DNA from: Verrucomicrobiota bacterium
Lineage (GTDB): Bacteria > Verrucomicrobiota > Verrucomicrobiia > Opitutales > Opitutaceae
NCBI GenBank assembly: GCA_023447015.1
Contig: JAEXPG010000059.1
Location: 1-34,808, forward strand
Length of the DNA: 34,808 nucleotides
Reading direction: 5' to 3'
Part shown: one piece after another, positions 24,801 through 31,233 of the stretch
Position numbering within the stretch: position 1 is the stretch's first letter
Layout of the letters: each line of letters starts with the position of its first letter
Made by a program: the position numbers and the translations under genes
The notes under the pieces: model-generated
Told to the model about the DNA's origin: nothing
What the model saw: only the letters and a program-made list of their open reading frames with translations
Databases searched by the model: none

Positions 24801-25477
24801 TGTGGATCGCGCAGGAGATCCACGATCCGGCGACAAGCCGGAATCCGGGCTTCGAGCTGGCCTACTGGCGCTGGGCACTGGAAACGGCGCAGCGCTGGCA
24901 GGTTCGCGCGGGGCTCGGCCGCAACGCCCGCTGGGACGAGGTGCTGGCGAAGCTCGCGCCGTTGCCGGAGCGCGACGGCAAGTACGTGGCGCTCGAATCG
25001 ACGCCCGACACCTGGGACAATCCCGGCAGTCGCCATGACCACCCCGAGATGCTCATGGCCCTCGGCTTCCTCCCGCCGACCGCGGCGGTCGATCGCGACA
25101 CCATGGGCCGCACGCTCGACGCCGTTCTCGCGCAGTGGGATTGGAACACGAAGATCTGGGGTTGGGATTATCCGATGATCGCCATGACCGCGACCCGCCT
25201 TGGGCGACCGGAGGTTGCGGTCGAGGTGTTGCTGCGCGATGGGCCGAACAACCGCTACCTGCCGAACGGCCACTGCCCGCAGGGCAGCGATCGCGCCCGC
25301 ACCGGCGAGCCCGAAGGACGGCGAGAGATCGCCGCCTATCTCCCGGCCAACGGGGCCTTCCTCTCGGCCGTGGCCCTGATGGTGGCCGGGTGGGACGGCT
25401 GCACGACCGAGCATCCCGGTTTCCCGGCGGACGGCAGCTGGCAGATTCGCGCCGAAGGTCTGCAGCGGCTTCCGTAG
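21803..25477 (+). CDS. Two-domain glycoside hydrolase: GH43 fused to a predicted six-hairpin-type C-terminal domain
   Basis: This 1224-aa exported enzyme has a signal peptide at ~1-23 (AAASA-DG). The GH43 five-blade propeller (~28-315) has its three catalytic acids: base Asp48 in CSDPDVIR, pKa modulator Asp156 in WEDPCPF and acid Glu205 in VAEGPKLF. A beta-sandwich of the GH43 C2 / DUF1349 type (~324-508) follows. From ~513 a separate ~710-residue part begins (DREALVRRHNPVV, VGNGGFAF), rich in Trp and helices (WWHSAHFVLWGQPEL, WDYPMIAMTATRLGRPEVA). It resembles (alpha/alpha)6 six-hairpin glycosidases, but I cannot assign a family or catalytic residue. GH43 members cut arabinofuranosyl, xylosyl or galactosyl linkages. 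ATG 21803 matches the signal peptide; GTG 21749 is possible. The gene converges on GH28 with 13 nt between stops. Confidence 0.85.
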   Translation: MLALVRRLLLALAFFVTGAAASADGVLPWGDQGDGTYRNPILPADCSDPDVIRVGDDFYLVASEFHFVGIQVLHSRDLVNWRVLARVFDRLPVAAKYDSLQGYGEGTWAPSLRFHDGRFFLYVCTPREGLFLWTAADPAGPWQGPVTVKAVDQWEDPCPFWDDDGQAYLVHGRLGAGPLLLHRMSADGTQLLDDGMEIYRGPVAEGPKLFKRNGWYYISLPEGGVERGGQTILRSRNIRGPYERRVVVPDGGPHQGGLVELADGDSWFVGFQSSGQLGRVCHLQPVRWHDDDWPVFGDKGRPVLSARKPSIKGSFAISQPQTSDEFSDAALQPQWQWNHNPIADAWSLAERPGWLRLHGRPAADLTSARNTLTQKLWGQDGVFVTKLDAAALAPGQRAGLAFQCGKGFEPVGVERTASGLAVFWAGGTAALGSANEVWLRAEYRGAAARLAYSLDGTSFTDTGVAAMLKSGQWKGARIALFCYGEGAGAADFDFLRFTPGAAPVPVVLPATTPIDREALVRRHNPVVRQVDPTAPLTVGNGGFAFTVDITGLQTFGDYYWQHGIPLETLARWCWTTDPNPQGFKLDDTNQDFVQADGRTVGYPTRAGTPASDWLRRNPRLHPLGQLSLEWDKPDGTPLAPADIQEPEQTLDLWTGIITSRFKLGGVPVQVTTGCHPHSDRIAVKLESELVRMGKLRVRLAFPRGHDQSVKNTPALDWGHPEEHESLLNDEAPDVGVLWLQPARAGTKPAQRSVVIRRVLETEYLVAVYGKLERTGRHAFVHRGAADSSQLELTLEFTQFGPLGPIGADPLFAASATTWARFWQGGAAVDFSASTNLLAPKLEARIILSRYLTAVQCAGEVPPQESGLTCNTWYGKHHTEMLWWHSAHFVLWGQPELAARSLDWYVAHLPEARALAASRGLRGARWAKMVGPDNRESPGGNPLIVWNQPHPIYLAQLLLRQAPSAENLAKYRELVTETAECLASMATFEPASGRYVLGPPLWIAQEIHDPATSRNPGFELAYWRWALETAQRWQVRAGLGRNARWDEVLAKLAPLPERDGKYVALESTPDTWDNPGSRHDHPEMLMALGFLPPTAAVDRDTMGRTLDAVLAQWDWNTKIWGWDYPMIAMTATRLGRPEVAVEVLLRDGPNNRYLPNGHCPQGSDRARTGEPEGRREIAAYLPANGAFLSAVALMVAGWDGCTTEHPGFPADGSWQIRAEGLQRLP

Positions 25478-25490
25478 GCAGGCGCAACGC

Positions 25491-27122
25491 CTATCGCTCC
25501 CGCTGCTCCACGAAGGAGGACTCGGGCCGCTCGGCGTTGCACTCGCGCAGGACAAGGCCGTAGCAATCGAGTATCCGCCAATCGGTTCGCGTGGCTTCCG
25601 GTGCGGGCAGCACGTTGGAGAACTCGCTGGCGGCGACATTCTCCAGCCACACGGCCGGCCGCGCATCGGCCGTGGCGAGGTCCATCGTGACGTTGCGGAC
25701 GGCGAGCCCGGTCGCGTGCCGCGCATAGAGCCCCCAGGCCGGAAGCGTTCCGAACAAGAACGGTTCGGGGTATCCGGCGGGAAGTTCGGGGACAACGCGG
25801 CGAGCGTCCTCCGCCGTGCCGCCGCCGCGGAACGATAGGTGGATGTCCGAGAGGCGCAGGTCCGTGACCGGACAGTTCTCCAGGCCGGCGACAAAGATGC
25901 CGTGCTCCGGCGCCACGTCCTGCGCGACGACGTTGCTGATGATGATGCGCCCGGTGGGGACGGGCGCCGGCGAACCGGGCGCGCGCAGACGGGCGCCGAG
26001 ACGGACGAAGATCGGGGCGTTCATCACCTCGCGCATCGTGATGTTCGAGATCACGATGTCCTCCATCACGCCGCCATCGACCTGCTCGAGCGCGAGCCCG
26101 CGGCAGAACTCGAAGACGCAATTCGTGATCGCGATGTTGCGGAATCCTCCAGTGCCCTCGGTGCCGAGCTTGATCCGGCCGATCGGACCGCCGCGGTGCC
26201 GGATGACACGTGTTCGCCGGCCATCGTAGAGGGTACCCTCCTCGAAACCGCTCACGTAGCAGTTGGCGACGGTGATGTTCTCCGCCGGGCGCACGATGCC
26301 GCCCCCGAAGGACGACTTGATGCAGATCCCGTCGTCCCAGGGCGAGTTCACCGAGCAGTTCGCGATGCGGACGTTGCTGCACGCGTCGATGTCGATGCCG
26401 TCGCGGTTGGTGTCGATCAGCAGGTTGTCGAGCGTGACGTTGTCACAGTCGGTTGCGAGGATCGCGAAGTGTCCGCCGTGGAGGATGGTGAGATCGCGGA
26501 GTGTGAGGTTGCGGCAAGCGCGCAGCGCGATGGCCTTGTTGCCGACTCCGGCCGGCAAAGTGTCACGGCCGTGCGGGTAACCGAAGGGACCGGCCGCGGG
26601 CGTGGCGATCGGATCGACGGGGCCATCGGCCTCAAGGACATCGGGAAGGGGGCCGGGCGGTTGCGGAGCGACGGCTCCGGCGGGAAGCGAGACGCGGCCG
26701 TTGCCCCGGCTGAGGCCGCGGCCGAAGATCCGGCCGGGACCGCGGATCGTGACGCCCTCGAGTTCCTCGCCCCAGAGCAGGCTGTTGCGGAAGCGCGAGT
26801 GCCCGAAGTCCTGGAAGATGTTCGGCGCGCCGTCCTCGGGGACGTCATAGCCTCCGGGCTCGCCGGCCGGCGGCGGCTCGGCGGCGATCAACGTGGTGCC
26901 GGATTCGAGCGCGATCGTGATGTTACTGCGCAAACGGATCGAATGACTGAGGTAGTCGCCGGGAGGGAAGACGACGGTACCGCCGCCGGAGCCGTGGGCG
27001 GCGGCGATGGCCCGATTGAGCGCAGCGGTGTCGAGGGTGATCCCGTCGCCGGTGGCACCGAAATCGCGGACGTTGAAGGGGGATCGCGCAGGGGGCGGCG
27101 AGATGGTTGCGGTGGAACTCAC
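25491..27122 (-). CDS. GH28 polygalacturonase/rhamnogalacturonase-family enzyme
   Basis: This 543-aa right-handed beta-helix enzyme is expected to hydrolyse galacturonic-acid-containing linkages of pectin. Residues 15-50 have the usual opening (FNVRDFGATGDG). Catalytic-site motifs are NRDGID near residue 239, PWDDGI near 263 and the substrate-binding GRIK near 315, followed by GTEGTGG. The GHG histidine motif of classical endo-polygalacturonases is not present between them. I recall a clade of bacterial GH28 proteins with the same NxDGID/WDD/GRIK arrangement. No signal peptide is seen after the GTG start at 27122, so it may be cytoplasmic, acting on imported oligosaccharides. A shared LacI-type site lies about 190 bp upstream. 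The opposite strand also holds a long open frame, an antisense shadow. Confidence 0.88.
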   Translation of the reverse strand: MSSTATISPPPARSPFNVRDFGATGDGITLDTAALNRAIAAAHGSGGGTVVFPPGDYLSHSIRLRSNITIALESGTTLIAAEPPPAGEPGGYDVPEDGAPNIFQDFGHSRFRNSLLWGEELEGVTIRGPGRIFGRGLSRGNGRVSLPAGAVAPQPPGPLPDVLEADGPVDPIATPAAGPFGYPHGRDTLPAGVGNKAIALRACRNLTLRDLTILHGGHFAILATDCDNVTLDNLLIDTNRDGIDIDACSNVRIANCSVNSPWDDGICIKSSFGGGIVRPAENITVANCYVSGFEEGTLYDGRRTRVIRHRGGPIGRIKLGTEGTGGFRNIAITNCVFEFCRGLALEQVDGGVMEDIVISNITMREVMNAPIFVRLGARLRAPGSPAPVPTGRIIISNVVAQDVAPEHGIFVAGLENCPVTDLRLSDIHLSFRGGGTAEDARRVVPELPAGYPEPFLFGTLPAWGLYARHATGLAVRNVTMDLATADARPAVWLENVAASEFSNVLPAPEATRTDWRILDCYGLVLRECNAERPESSFVEQRER

Positions 27123-27309
27123 GGGAGGAGGAATGGCGGGAACGGGGAGGCGGCCGCGCCGACGAGAAGCTCAGTTGTGCAAACGGTGCGAGGCGGTGAG
27201 GGCGGGATCGGTGCGGGTTCGGTCAGTGGGCCGGGCCTGGTGGGGGATGGCGGGATGATCGCCGGCGGGGCAAGAGCGTGGCGCCTTCCCGTCGGGCGCC
27301 AATCCATCG

Positions 27310-27326
27310 GCGGCTTTCCACGTAAA
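27310..27326. promoter_or_regulatory. Putative LacI operator upstream of GH28
   Basis: The 17 bases GCGGCTTTCCACGTAAA match exactly, in inverted orientation, the site at 17599-17615. The 12-bp core is 27315-27326 (TTTCCACGTAAA). The position, about 190 bp upstream of the GH28 start, leaves room for a long leader; promoter elements are not evident. Confidence 0.5.
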
Positions 27327-27539
27327 TCCAGAGGGGAAGGGGAACCTTCGGCGACGAGGTGTTTCTATGCTAGCACCACATGTCGAACAGCCTCGAATCA
27401 GCGCACCGCCGCCGGATGAAATCCCGCGGGGGCTCCGTCGCGGCGCGCGCGACCGGGAGTGGCCGCGGGTTGCTTGACCGGGCCGGCGACGGGCCTGAAA
27501 GTGCCGGCAACTAAACCAACCGCCGAGGCCAACACCGTG

Positions 27540-27564
27540 GGAACATTTCAGGAGTACACCAGTC
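27540..27564 (+). promoter_or_regulatory. Possible ECF-sigma autoregulatory promoter (GGAAC-N17-GTC)
   Basis: GGAAC at 27540-27544 and GTC at 27562-27564 are separated by 17 nt, the spacing and sequence of ECF sigma promoters. Transcription would begin near 27572, only about 10 nt before the sigma ATG and at its GAGG ribosome binding site, which weakens the case. Confidence 0.22.
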
Positions 27565-27581
27565 GCAACGAGGTTGAACGC

Positions 27582-28187
27582 ATGTCAACCAAGGCCCAGG
27601 AAGTTGCGCTCGATCGTCTGCTCGTCGACCGGATCAAGGCCGGCGACGAAGGCGCGTTCAACGAGATGGTGGGCAAGTATTGGGACCGGATCTACTCGAT
27701 GGTCCACCAGCTCCTCCGCAATCCTCAGGATGCCGAGGAGGTCACACAGGACGCCTTCATCCGGGCCCATCGCGGTCTCGGGAACTTCCGCGGCGACGCC
27801 GCCTTCTCGACGTGGCTCTACCAGATCGCCACGAATCTCGCGCGCAACCGCTACTGGTATTGGTGGCGCCGCAAGCGCGACAAGAGCATCTCCTTCGACC
27901 AGCCCCTTGGCGACGAGGCCGACGGCGCGACGCTCGCCGACATCATTCCCGCCGAGGTCGAGGCGCCCGACGACATCACGGTGACCAGCGAGTTCACCGA
28001 GCGGGTCGCGGCGAGCATGGAGAAACTGGGCAAGAAGCACCGGGAGATCCTGGTGCTGCGCAACGTACAGAACCATTCCTACGAGGAGATCGCCGAGATT
28101 CTCGGCATCAGCGTGGGCACCGTGAAAAGCCGCATCGCCCGGGCCCGCGAGGCCCTGCGCGAGCTGCTCGGGGAGGACTTCAAATGA
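27582..28187 (+). CDS. ECF (extracytoplasmic function) RNA polymerase sigma factor, RpoE-like
   Basis: This 201-aa group 4 sigma factor has region 2 at ~15-95 (DAEEVTQDAFIRAHRGL and FSTWLYQIATNLARN), a ~35-residue acidic linker, and region 4 at ~140-195 with the helix-turn-helix YEEIAEILGISVGTVKSRIARARE. ATG 27582 is preceded by GAGG about 8 nt upstream; the frame opens earlier, at 27459, but without similarity. Its stop overlaps the next gene by 4 nt (ATGA), a typical sigma/anti-sigma arrangement. The trigger is unknown. Confidence 0.93.
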   Translation: MSTKAQEVALDRLLVDRIKAGDEGAFNEMVGKYWDRIYSMVHQLLRNPQDAEEVTQDAFIRAHRGLGNFRGDAAFSTWLYQIATNLARNRYWYWWRRKRDKSISFDQPLGDEADGATLADIIPAEVEAPDDITVTSEFTERVAASMEKLGKKHREILVLRNVQNHSYEEIAEILGISVGTVKSRIARAREALRELLGEDFK

Positions 28188-28822
28188 CACACGAGAAATT
28201 CATCGAGTCGCTCAACCTCTACCTCGACGGAGAGCTTCCGCCGGCGGATGCCGCCGCGCTCGAGCGCGAGATCGCCGGCAACCTCGAACGGCGTCGGATC
28301 TATCGTCAGTACTGCCAGATGCAGAACGCCTGCGGCCAGCTGGCCGAGCGCTTCCGGGAGGAGGCCGCCCCGGCGCCGCATTTCCGCAAGGGCGCCGTGG
28401 TCGAGCTGCCGCGCCGGGCGAGCGGGGATTGGTTCCGCTCGATCGCACTGGTGGGCAGTGGTGCGGTGGCGGCTTGTGCCGCGTTCATCGCGGTTCGCCA
28501 GTTTTCCGGCGCCCCGACCGCCTCGACAGTCGCGCAGAGCCCGCAGCCGGCGGCAGTGGCCTCCGCTCAGTCAGTTCCAGCGACAACCACGGTGGCGTTC
28601 ACAGGCAATCCGGTCGGCTTCAAGAACCCGTGGGCGGCCGCCAACCGCAACGTCGTGGACTTCAGCAAGCTCACCGTGGCCAACACTCCCCTGATGCTCC
28701 CCCCGCCGGATCTCAAGATGCCGCCCGGTGCCGAGAACCTGCAGCCCTACGGCACCGCTCCTGGCGCACCGCTGCGCATGGAGGAGATCGAGGCGGCCGC
28801 GTTCCAGTTCCCGCGGCAATAG
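28184..28822 (+). CDS. Putative membrane-bound anti-sigma factor
   Basis: This 212-aa protein is translationally coupled to the ECF sigma gene. It has a cytoplasmic N-terminal region (~1-80), one hydrophobic helix (~88-105; ALVGSGAVAACAAFIAV) and an Ala/Pro/Ser/Thr-rich periplasmic tail. The N terminus (LYLDGELPPADAAALEREI) resembles anti-sigma domains of the zinc-finger class. However, the canonical His-x3-Cys-x2-Cys is not present: the two Cys near residues 45 and 51 read CQMQNAC. It may therefore bind sigma without zinc. Function is inferred from operon position and topology. Confidence 0.72.
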   Translation: MTHEKFIESLNLYLDGELPPADAAALEREIAGNLERRRIYRQYCQMQNACGQLAERFREEAAPAPHFRKGAVVELPRRASGDWFRSIALVGSGAVAACAAFIAVRQFSGAPTASTVAQSPQPAAVASAQSVPATTTVAFTGNPVGFKNPWAAANRNVVDFSKLTVANTPLMLPPPDLKMPPGAENLQPYGTAPGAPLRMEEIEAAAFQFPRQ

Positions 28823-28848
28823 CCCGGCCGGCTCTCGACACTTTCGCG

Positions 28849-28879
28849 AAGCGCTCTCCGCTCAAGAGAGCGCTTTTTT
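28849..28879 (+). terminator. Rho-independent terminator of the sigma/anti-sigma operon, overlapping the end of ruvA
   Basis: A 10-bp stem (AAGCGCTCTC with GAGAGCGCTT, 7-nt loop) leads into six T at 28874-28879. It lies 27 nt after the anti-sigma stop. The ruvA stop codon on the other strand (28862-28864) is in the loop, and the right arm plus the T run encode the last ruvA codons. Confidence 0.92.
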
Positions 28880-29467
28880 GATGAGCGCCTCGGTCGAGGC
28901 CGCGATGCCCAGGGTCGCCTGGGCCTTGCGAACCGCCTTGTCCGCGTCCGGCGGCCGGTAGCCGAGGGCGACGAGTGCTGCCACGGCGTCAGCCAGCGGG
29001 GTGGGTTCCGCGGCCGTGGCCGCGCCACCGCCGGTGGTCCCGGCCGGGACGATGTGAGAAACCACGCCGAGCTTGTCCTTCAGATCGAGGATGATCCGCT
29101 CCGCCGTCTTGCGGCCGATGCCCGGGCATTTCGACAGCAGGTCGGCATCGCCGGAGGTGATCGCGCCCTGGAGCGCGGGCAGCGAGAGGTGGCTCATCAA
29201 CGCGAGCGAGACCTTCGGGCCGACGCCGCTGACCTTCTCGATGAGCAGCCGGAAGAAGTCGCGCTCGGCCGCGCTGGCGAACCCGTAGATGGCCTGCGAA
29301 TCCTCGCGGTACACGACGTGCGTGTGCAGGAACGCCTGCTGCCCGGCCGCCGGGAGCTTCTCCGCGGTCGTCACGGGGACGTTCACTTCGTAGCCGACTC
29401 CCGCCACCTCCACCACGGCGTGGAGCGGTGTGGTGGAAAGCAGGGTACCGCGCAGGCTGGCGATCAT
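28862..29467 (-). CDS. ruvA: Holliday junction branch migration protein RuvA
   Basis: This 201-aa protein binds four-way junctions as a tetramer and directs the RuvB helicase in recombination repair. The N-terminal OB-fold (~1-65) begins MIASLRGTL and includes GVGYEV. Two helix-hairpin-helix motifs follow: VSGVGPKVSLALM (~residues 80-92) and CPGIGRKTAERIIL (~114-127). A Gly/Ala/Thr linker (~140-155) leads to the small C-terminal RuvB-contacting domain (~156-201). The length is normal. The ATG overlaps the dapB stop by 4 nt, so it is the third gene of a dapA-dapB-ruvA operon. No ruvB or ruvC is in the window. Confidence 0.96.
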   Translation of the reverse strand: MIASLRGTLLSTTPLHAVVEVAGVGYEVNVPVTTAEKLPAAGQQAFLHTHVVYREDSQAIYGFASAAERDFFRLLIEKVSGVGPKVSLALMSHLSLPALQGAITSGDADLLSKCPGIGRKTAERIILDLKDKLGVVSHIVPAGTTGGGAATAAEPTPLADAVAALVALGYRPPDADKAVRKAQATLGIAASTEALIKKALS

Positions 29468-30213
29468 CGGGCGGCCTTCCGGAGTCCGAGCACGTCCTGC
29501 ATGTCGTAGAGTCCGACGGGGCGCCCGGAGATCCAGCGGGCGGCGTGGAGCGCGCCGCGGGCGAGGATCGCGCGGTCGCCCGCCTTGTGGCTGAGCTCCA
29601 CGCGCTCGCCGAGGGCGGCGAAGATCACGGTGTGGTCGCCGACAACGTCGCCGCCACGCAGGGCGTGGACGCCGATCTCGCGCTTGGTGCGCTCGCCGGT
29701 GATGCCCTGGCGGCCGTGGCGGAGATCGGACTCCTTGAGGTCGCGGGCCTGCATCAGGATCTCGAGGAGGCTGGCGGCGGTGCCGCTCGGCGCGTCCTTC
29801 TTGAAGCGGTGGTGCATCTCGACGACTTCGGCGTCGAAATTGTCGTCGAGCACGCGGGCGGCCTCGGCGACGAGGTGGAACAGCACATTGACGCCGACCG
29901 AGTAGTTGCTGGCCCAGACGCTCGGGATCGTGGCGGAGGCCCGGGCGGCGAGCTTGTTGCGCTCGTCGAAGGAGTGACCGGTGGTGCCGACGACCAGCGC
30001 CTTGCCGTGGCGGATGGAGAGGTCGATCACGTTGGCGGTCGCGGTGTGGTGGCTGAAGTCGATGACGACGTCGGCGGAGGGCAGGGCGGCGGCGAGGTCG
30101 TCGCCCACATCGATCGCGGCGGCGACGGGGATGCCGGCTTCCTTGGCGCAGGCGATGAGCGCCTGGCCCATGCGGCCCTTGGAGCCGTTGATCAGAATGC
30201 GAGGTAGCGACAT
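29464..30213 (-). CDS. dapB: 4-hydroxy-tetrahydrodipicolinate reductase (DapB)
   Basis: This 249-aa cytoplasmic NAD(P)H-dependent reductase is the second committed enzyme of lysine and diaminopimelate synthesis. The nucleotide-binding loop GSKGRMG is at 10-16, a GTTG segment at 76-79, and the substrate-binding motif HHRFKKDAPSGTA at 134-146, with the His pair and Lys-Asp expected of DapB. The length is a little short of the E. coli enzyme (273 aa). It lies 2 nt after dapA and overlaps ruvA by 4 nt. The frame stays open upstream of the ATG inside dapA, but that is an antisense-type shadow. Confidence 0.96.
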   Translation of the reverse strand: MSLPRILINGSKGRMGQALIACAKEAGIPVAAAIDVGDDLAAALPSADVVIDFSHHTATANVIDLSIRHGKALVVGTTGHSFDERNKLAARASATIPSVWASNYSVGVNVLFHLVAEAARVLDDNFDAEVVEMHHRFKKDAPSGTAASLLEILMQARDLKESDLRHGRQGITGERTKREIGVHALRGGDVVGDHTVIFAALGERVELSHKAGDRAILARGALHAARWISGRPVGLYDMQDVLGLRKAAR

Positions 30214-30215
30214 GG

Positions 30216-31106
30216 TCAGAGGCCGAGGCCGGCGAGGGTCTTGTCGAGGAGGGCGCGGTTGACGTCGGTCAGCTCGCAGAGCGGGAGTCGGACCTCGGGG
30301 GATCCGATCAGCCGCATCTTGGCCATCGCGTACTTTGCCGGGACGGGGTTGGGCTCGACGAAGAGATTCTTGAAGAGCGGGAGGAAGCGGTGGTGCAGGG
30401 CGGCCGCCTCGGCGCGGTTTCCCGCCAAAGCGAGCTCGCAGAGTCTCGCGATCTCCGCCGGGAAGAGGTTGGAGGCCACCGAGATCACGCCCTTCGCCCC
30501 GATGGACATGAAGGGCAGGGTGAGCCCGTCGTCGCCGCAAAGGATGGTGACGGAGTCGCCGCAGGTCTGGCGAAGCTGGTCGACGCGGTCGCACGAGCCG
30601 CCGGCCTCCTTGATGTGATTGATGTGGGGGAAGGCGGCGCGCAGTCGGGCGACTGTGGGCACGGCGATCTCGATGCCGCAGCGACCGGGGATCGAGTAGA
30701 GGACTATGGGCTTCCGGGTGGCCTCGGCGATGGCGCTGAAATGGCGATACAGGCCCTCCTGACTGGGCTTGTTGTAGTAGGGCGCCACCACGAGCATGGC
30801 ATCGGCGCCCACGGCCTCGGCCTTCCGGGTGAGCTCGACCGCCTCGCGGGTGCAGTTCGAACCGGTGCCGGCGAGAACGGGGACCCGGCCCGCGGAGCGG
30901 ACGACCACGCGGCGGATCACCTCGATGTGCTCGTCGTAGTCGAGAGTCGGCGACTCGCCGGTGGTGCCGACGGGCACGAGTCCTTTGATCCCGCCGGCGA
31001 TCTGGGCGTCCACGAGACGATCGAGATCGTCGTAGGCGATTTGGCCGTTGCGGAACGGCGTCACTAGTGCGGTGATGGCGCCGGTGAACTCGCGCGGAAT
31101 ACTCAT
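30216..31106 (-). CDS. dapA: 4-hydroxy-tetrahydrodipicolinate synthase (DapA)
   Basis: This 296-aa TIM-barrel aldolase condenses pyruvate with aspartate semialdehyde, the first committed step to lysine and diaminopimelate. The pyruvate Schiff-base lysine is Lys166 in HIKEAGG. Tyr137 lies in the LYSIPGR motif, and Arg142 follows for substrate binding. GTTGES at 47-52 carries the catalytic Thr, and a Tyr pair is at 110-111. The length matches the family (about 292 aa). It is the first gene of the dapA-dapB-ruvA unit, divergent from pilT across 127 bp. Confidence 0.96.
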   Translation of the reverse strand: MSIPREFTGAITALVTPFRNGQIAYDDLDRLVDAQIAGGIKGLVPVGTTGESPTLDYDEHIEVIRRVVVRSAGRVPVLAGTGSNCTREAVELTRKAEAVGADAMLVVAPYYNKPSQEGLYRHFSAIAEATRKPIVLYSIPGRCGIEIAVPTVARLRAAFPHINHIKEAGGSCDRVDQLRQTCGDSVTILCGDDGLTLPFMSIGAKGVISVASNLFPAEIARLCELALAGNRAEAAALHHRFLPLFKNLFVEPNPVPAKYAMAKMRLIGSPEVRLPLCELTDVNRALLDKTLAGLGL

Positions 31107-31233
31107 TGCGAAGGGATTTTTGATTGGCGGTTTACGAAACGAGACCTTGAGGAGAAATGCAGTGAACGGTAGGGAAAATCCATCCCTTTTTGACCAACGG
31201 AACTAATCCGTGCGGAAACAAGCCCCAGCCTAA

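Larger units (their letters stand above)
27123..27581. other. 459-bp intergenic region between GH28 and the ECF sigma gene
   Basis: The two genes diverge, so both promoters lie here. It contains the putative LacI site at 27310-27326 near its middle, and a possible ECF-type promoter at 27540-27564. The segment 27123-27300 is Gly/Arg-codon-like GC-rich sequence with no gene. Nothing else is recognisable. Confidence 0.7.

Noticed and set aside
25839..27419. 526-residue plus-strand open frame opposite GH28
   Set aside because: Composition is Asp/Val/Gly/Arg runs with no domain; the minus strand has GH28 motifs.
31120..31140. TTTACG half-site upstream of dapA as a fourth LacI operator
   Set aside because: Only six bases match, the second half is absent, and dapA has no link to sugar use.
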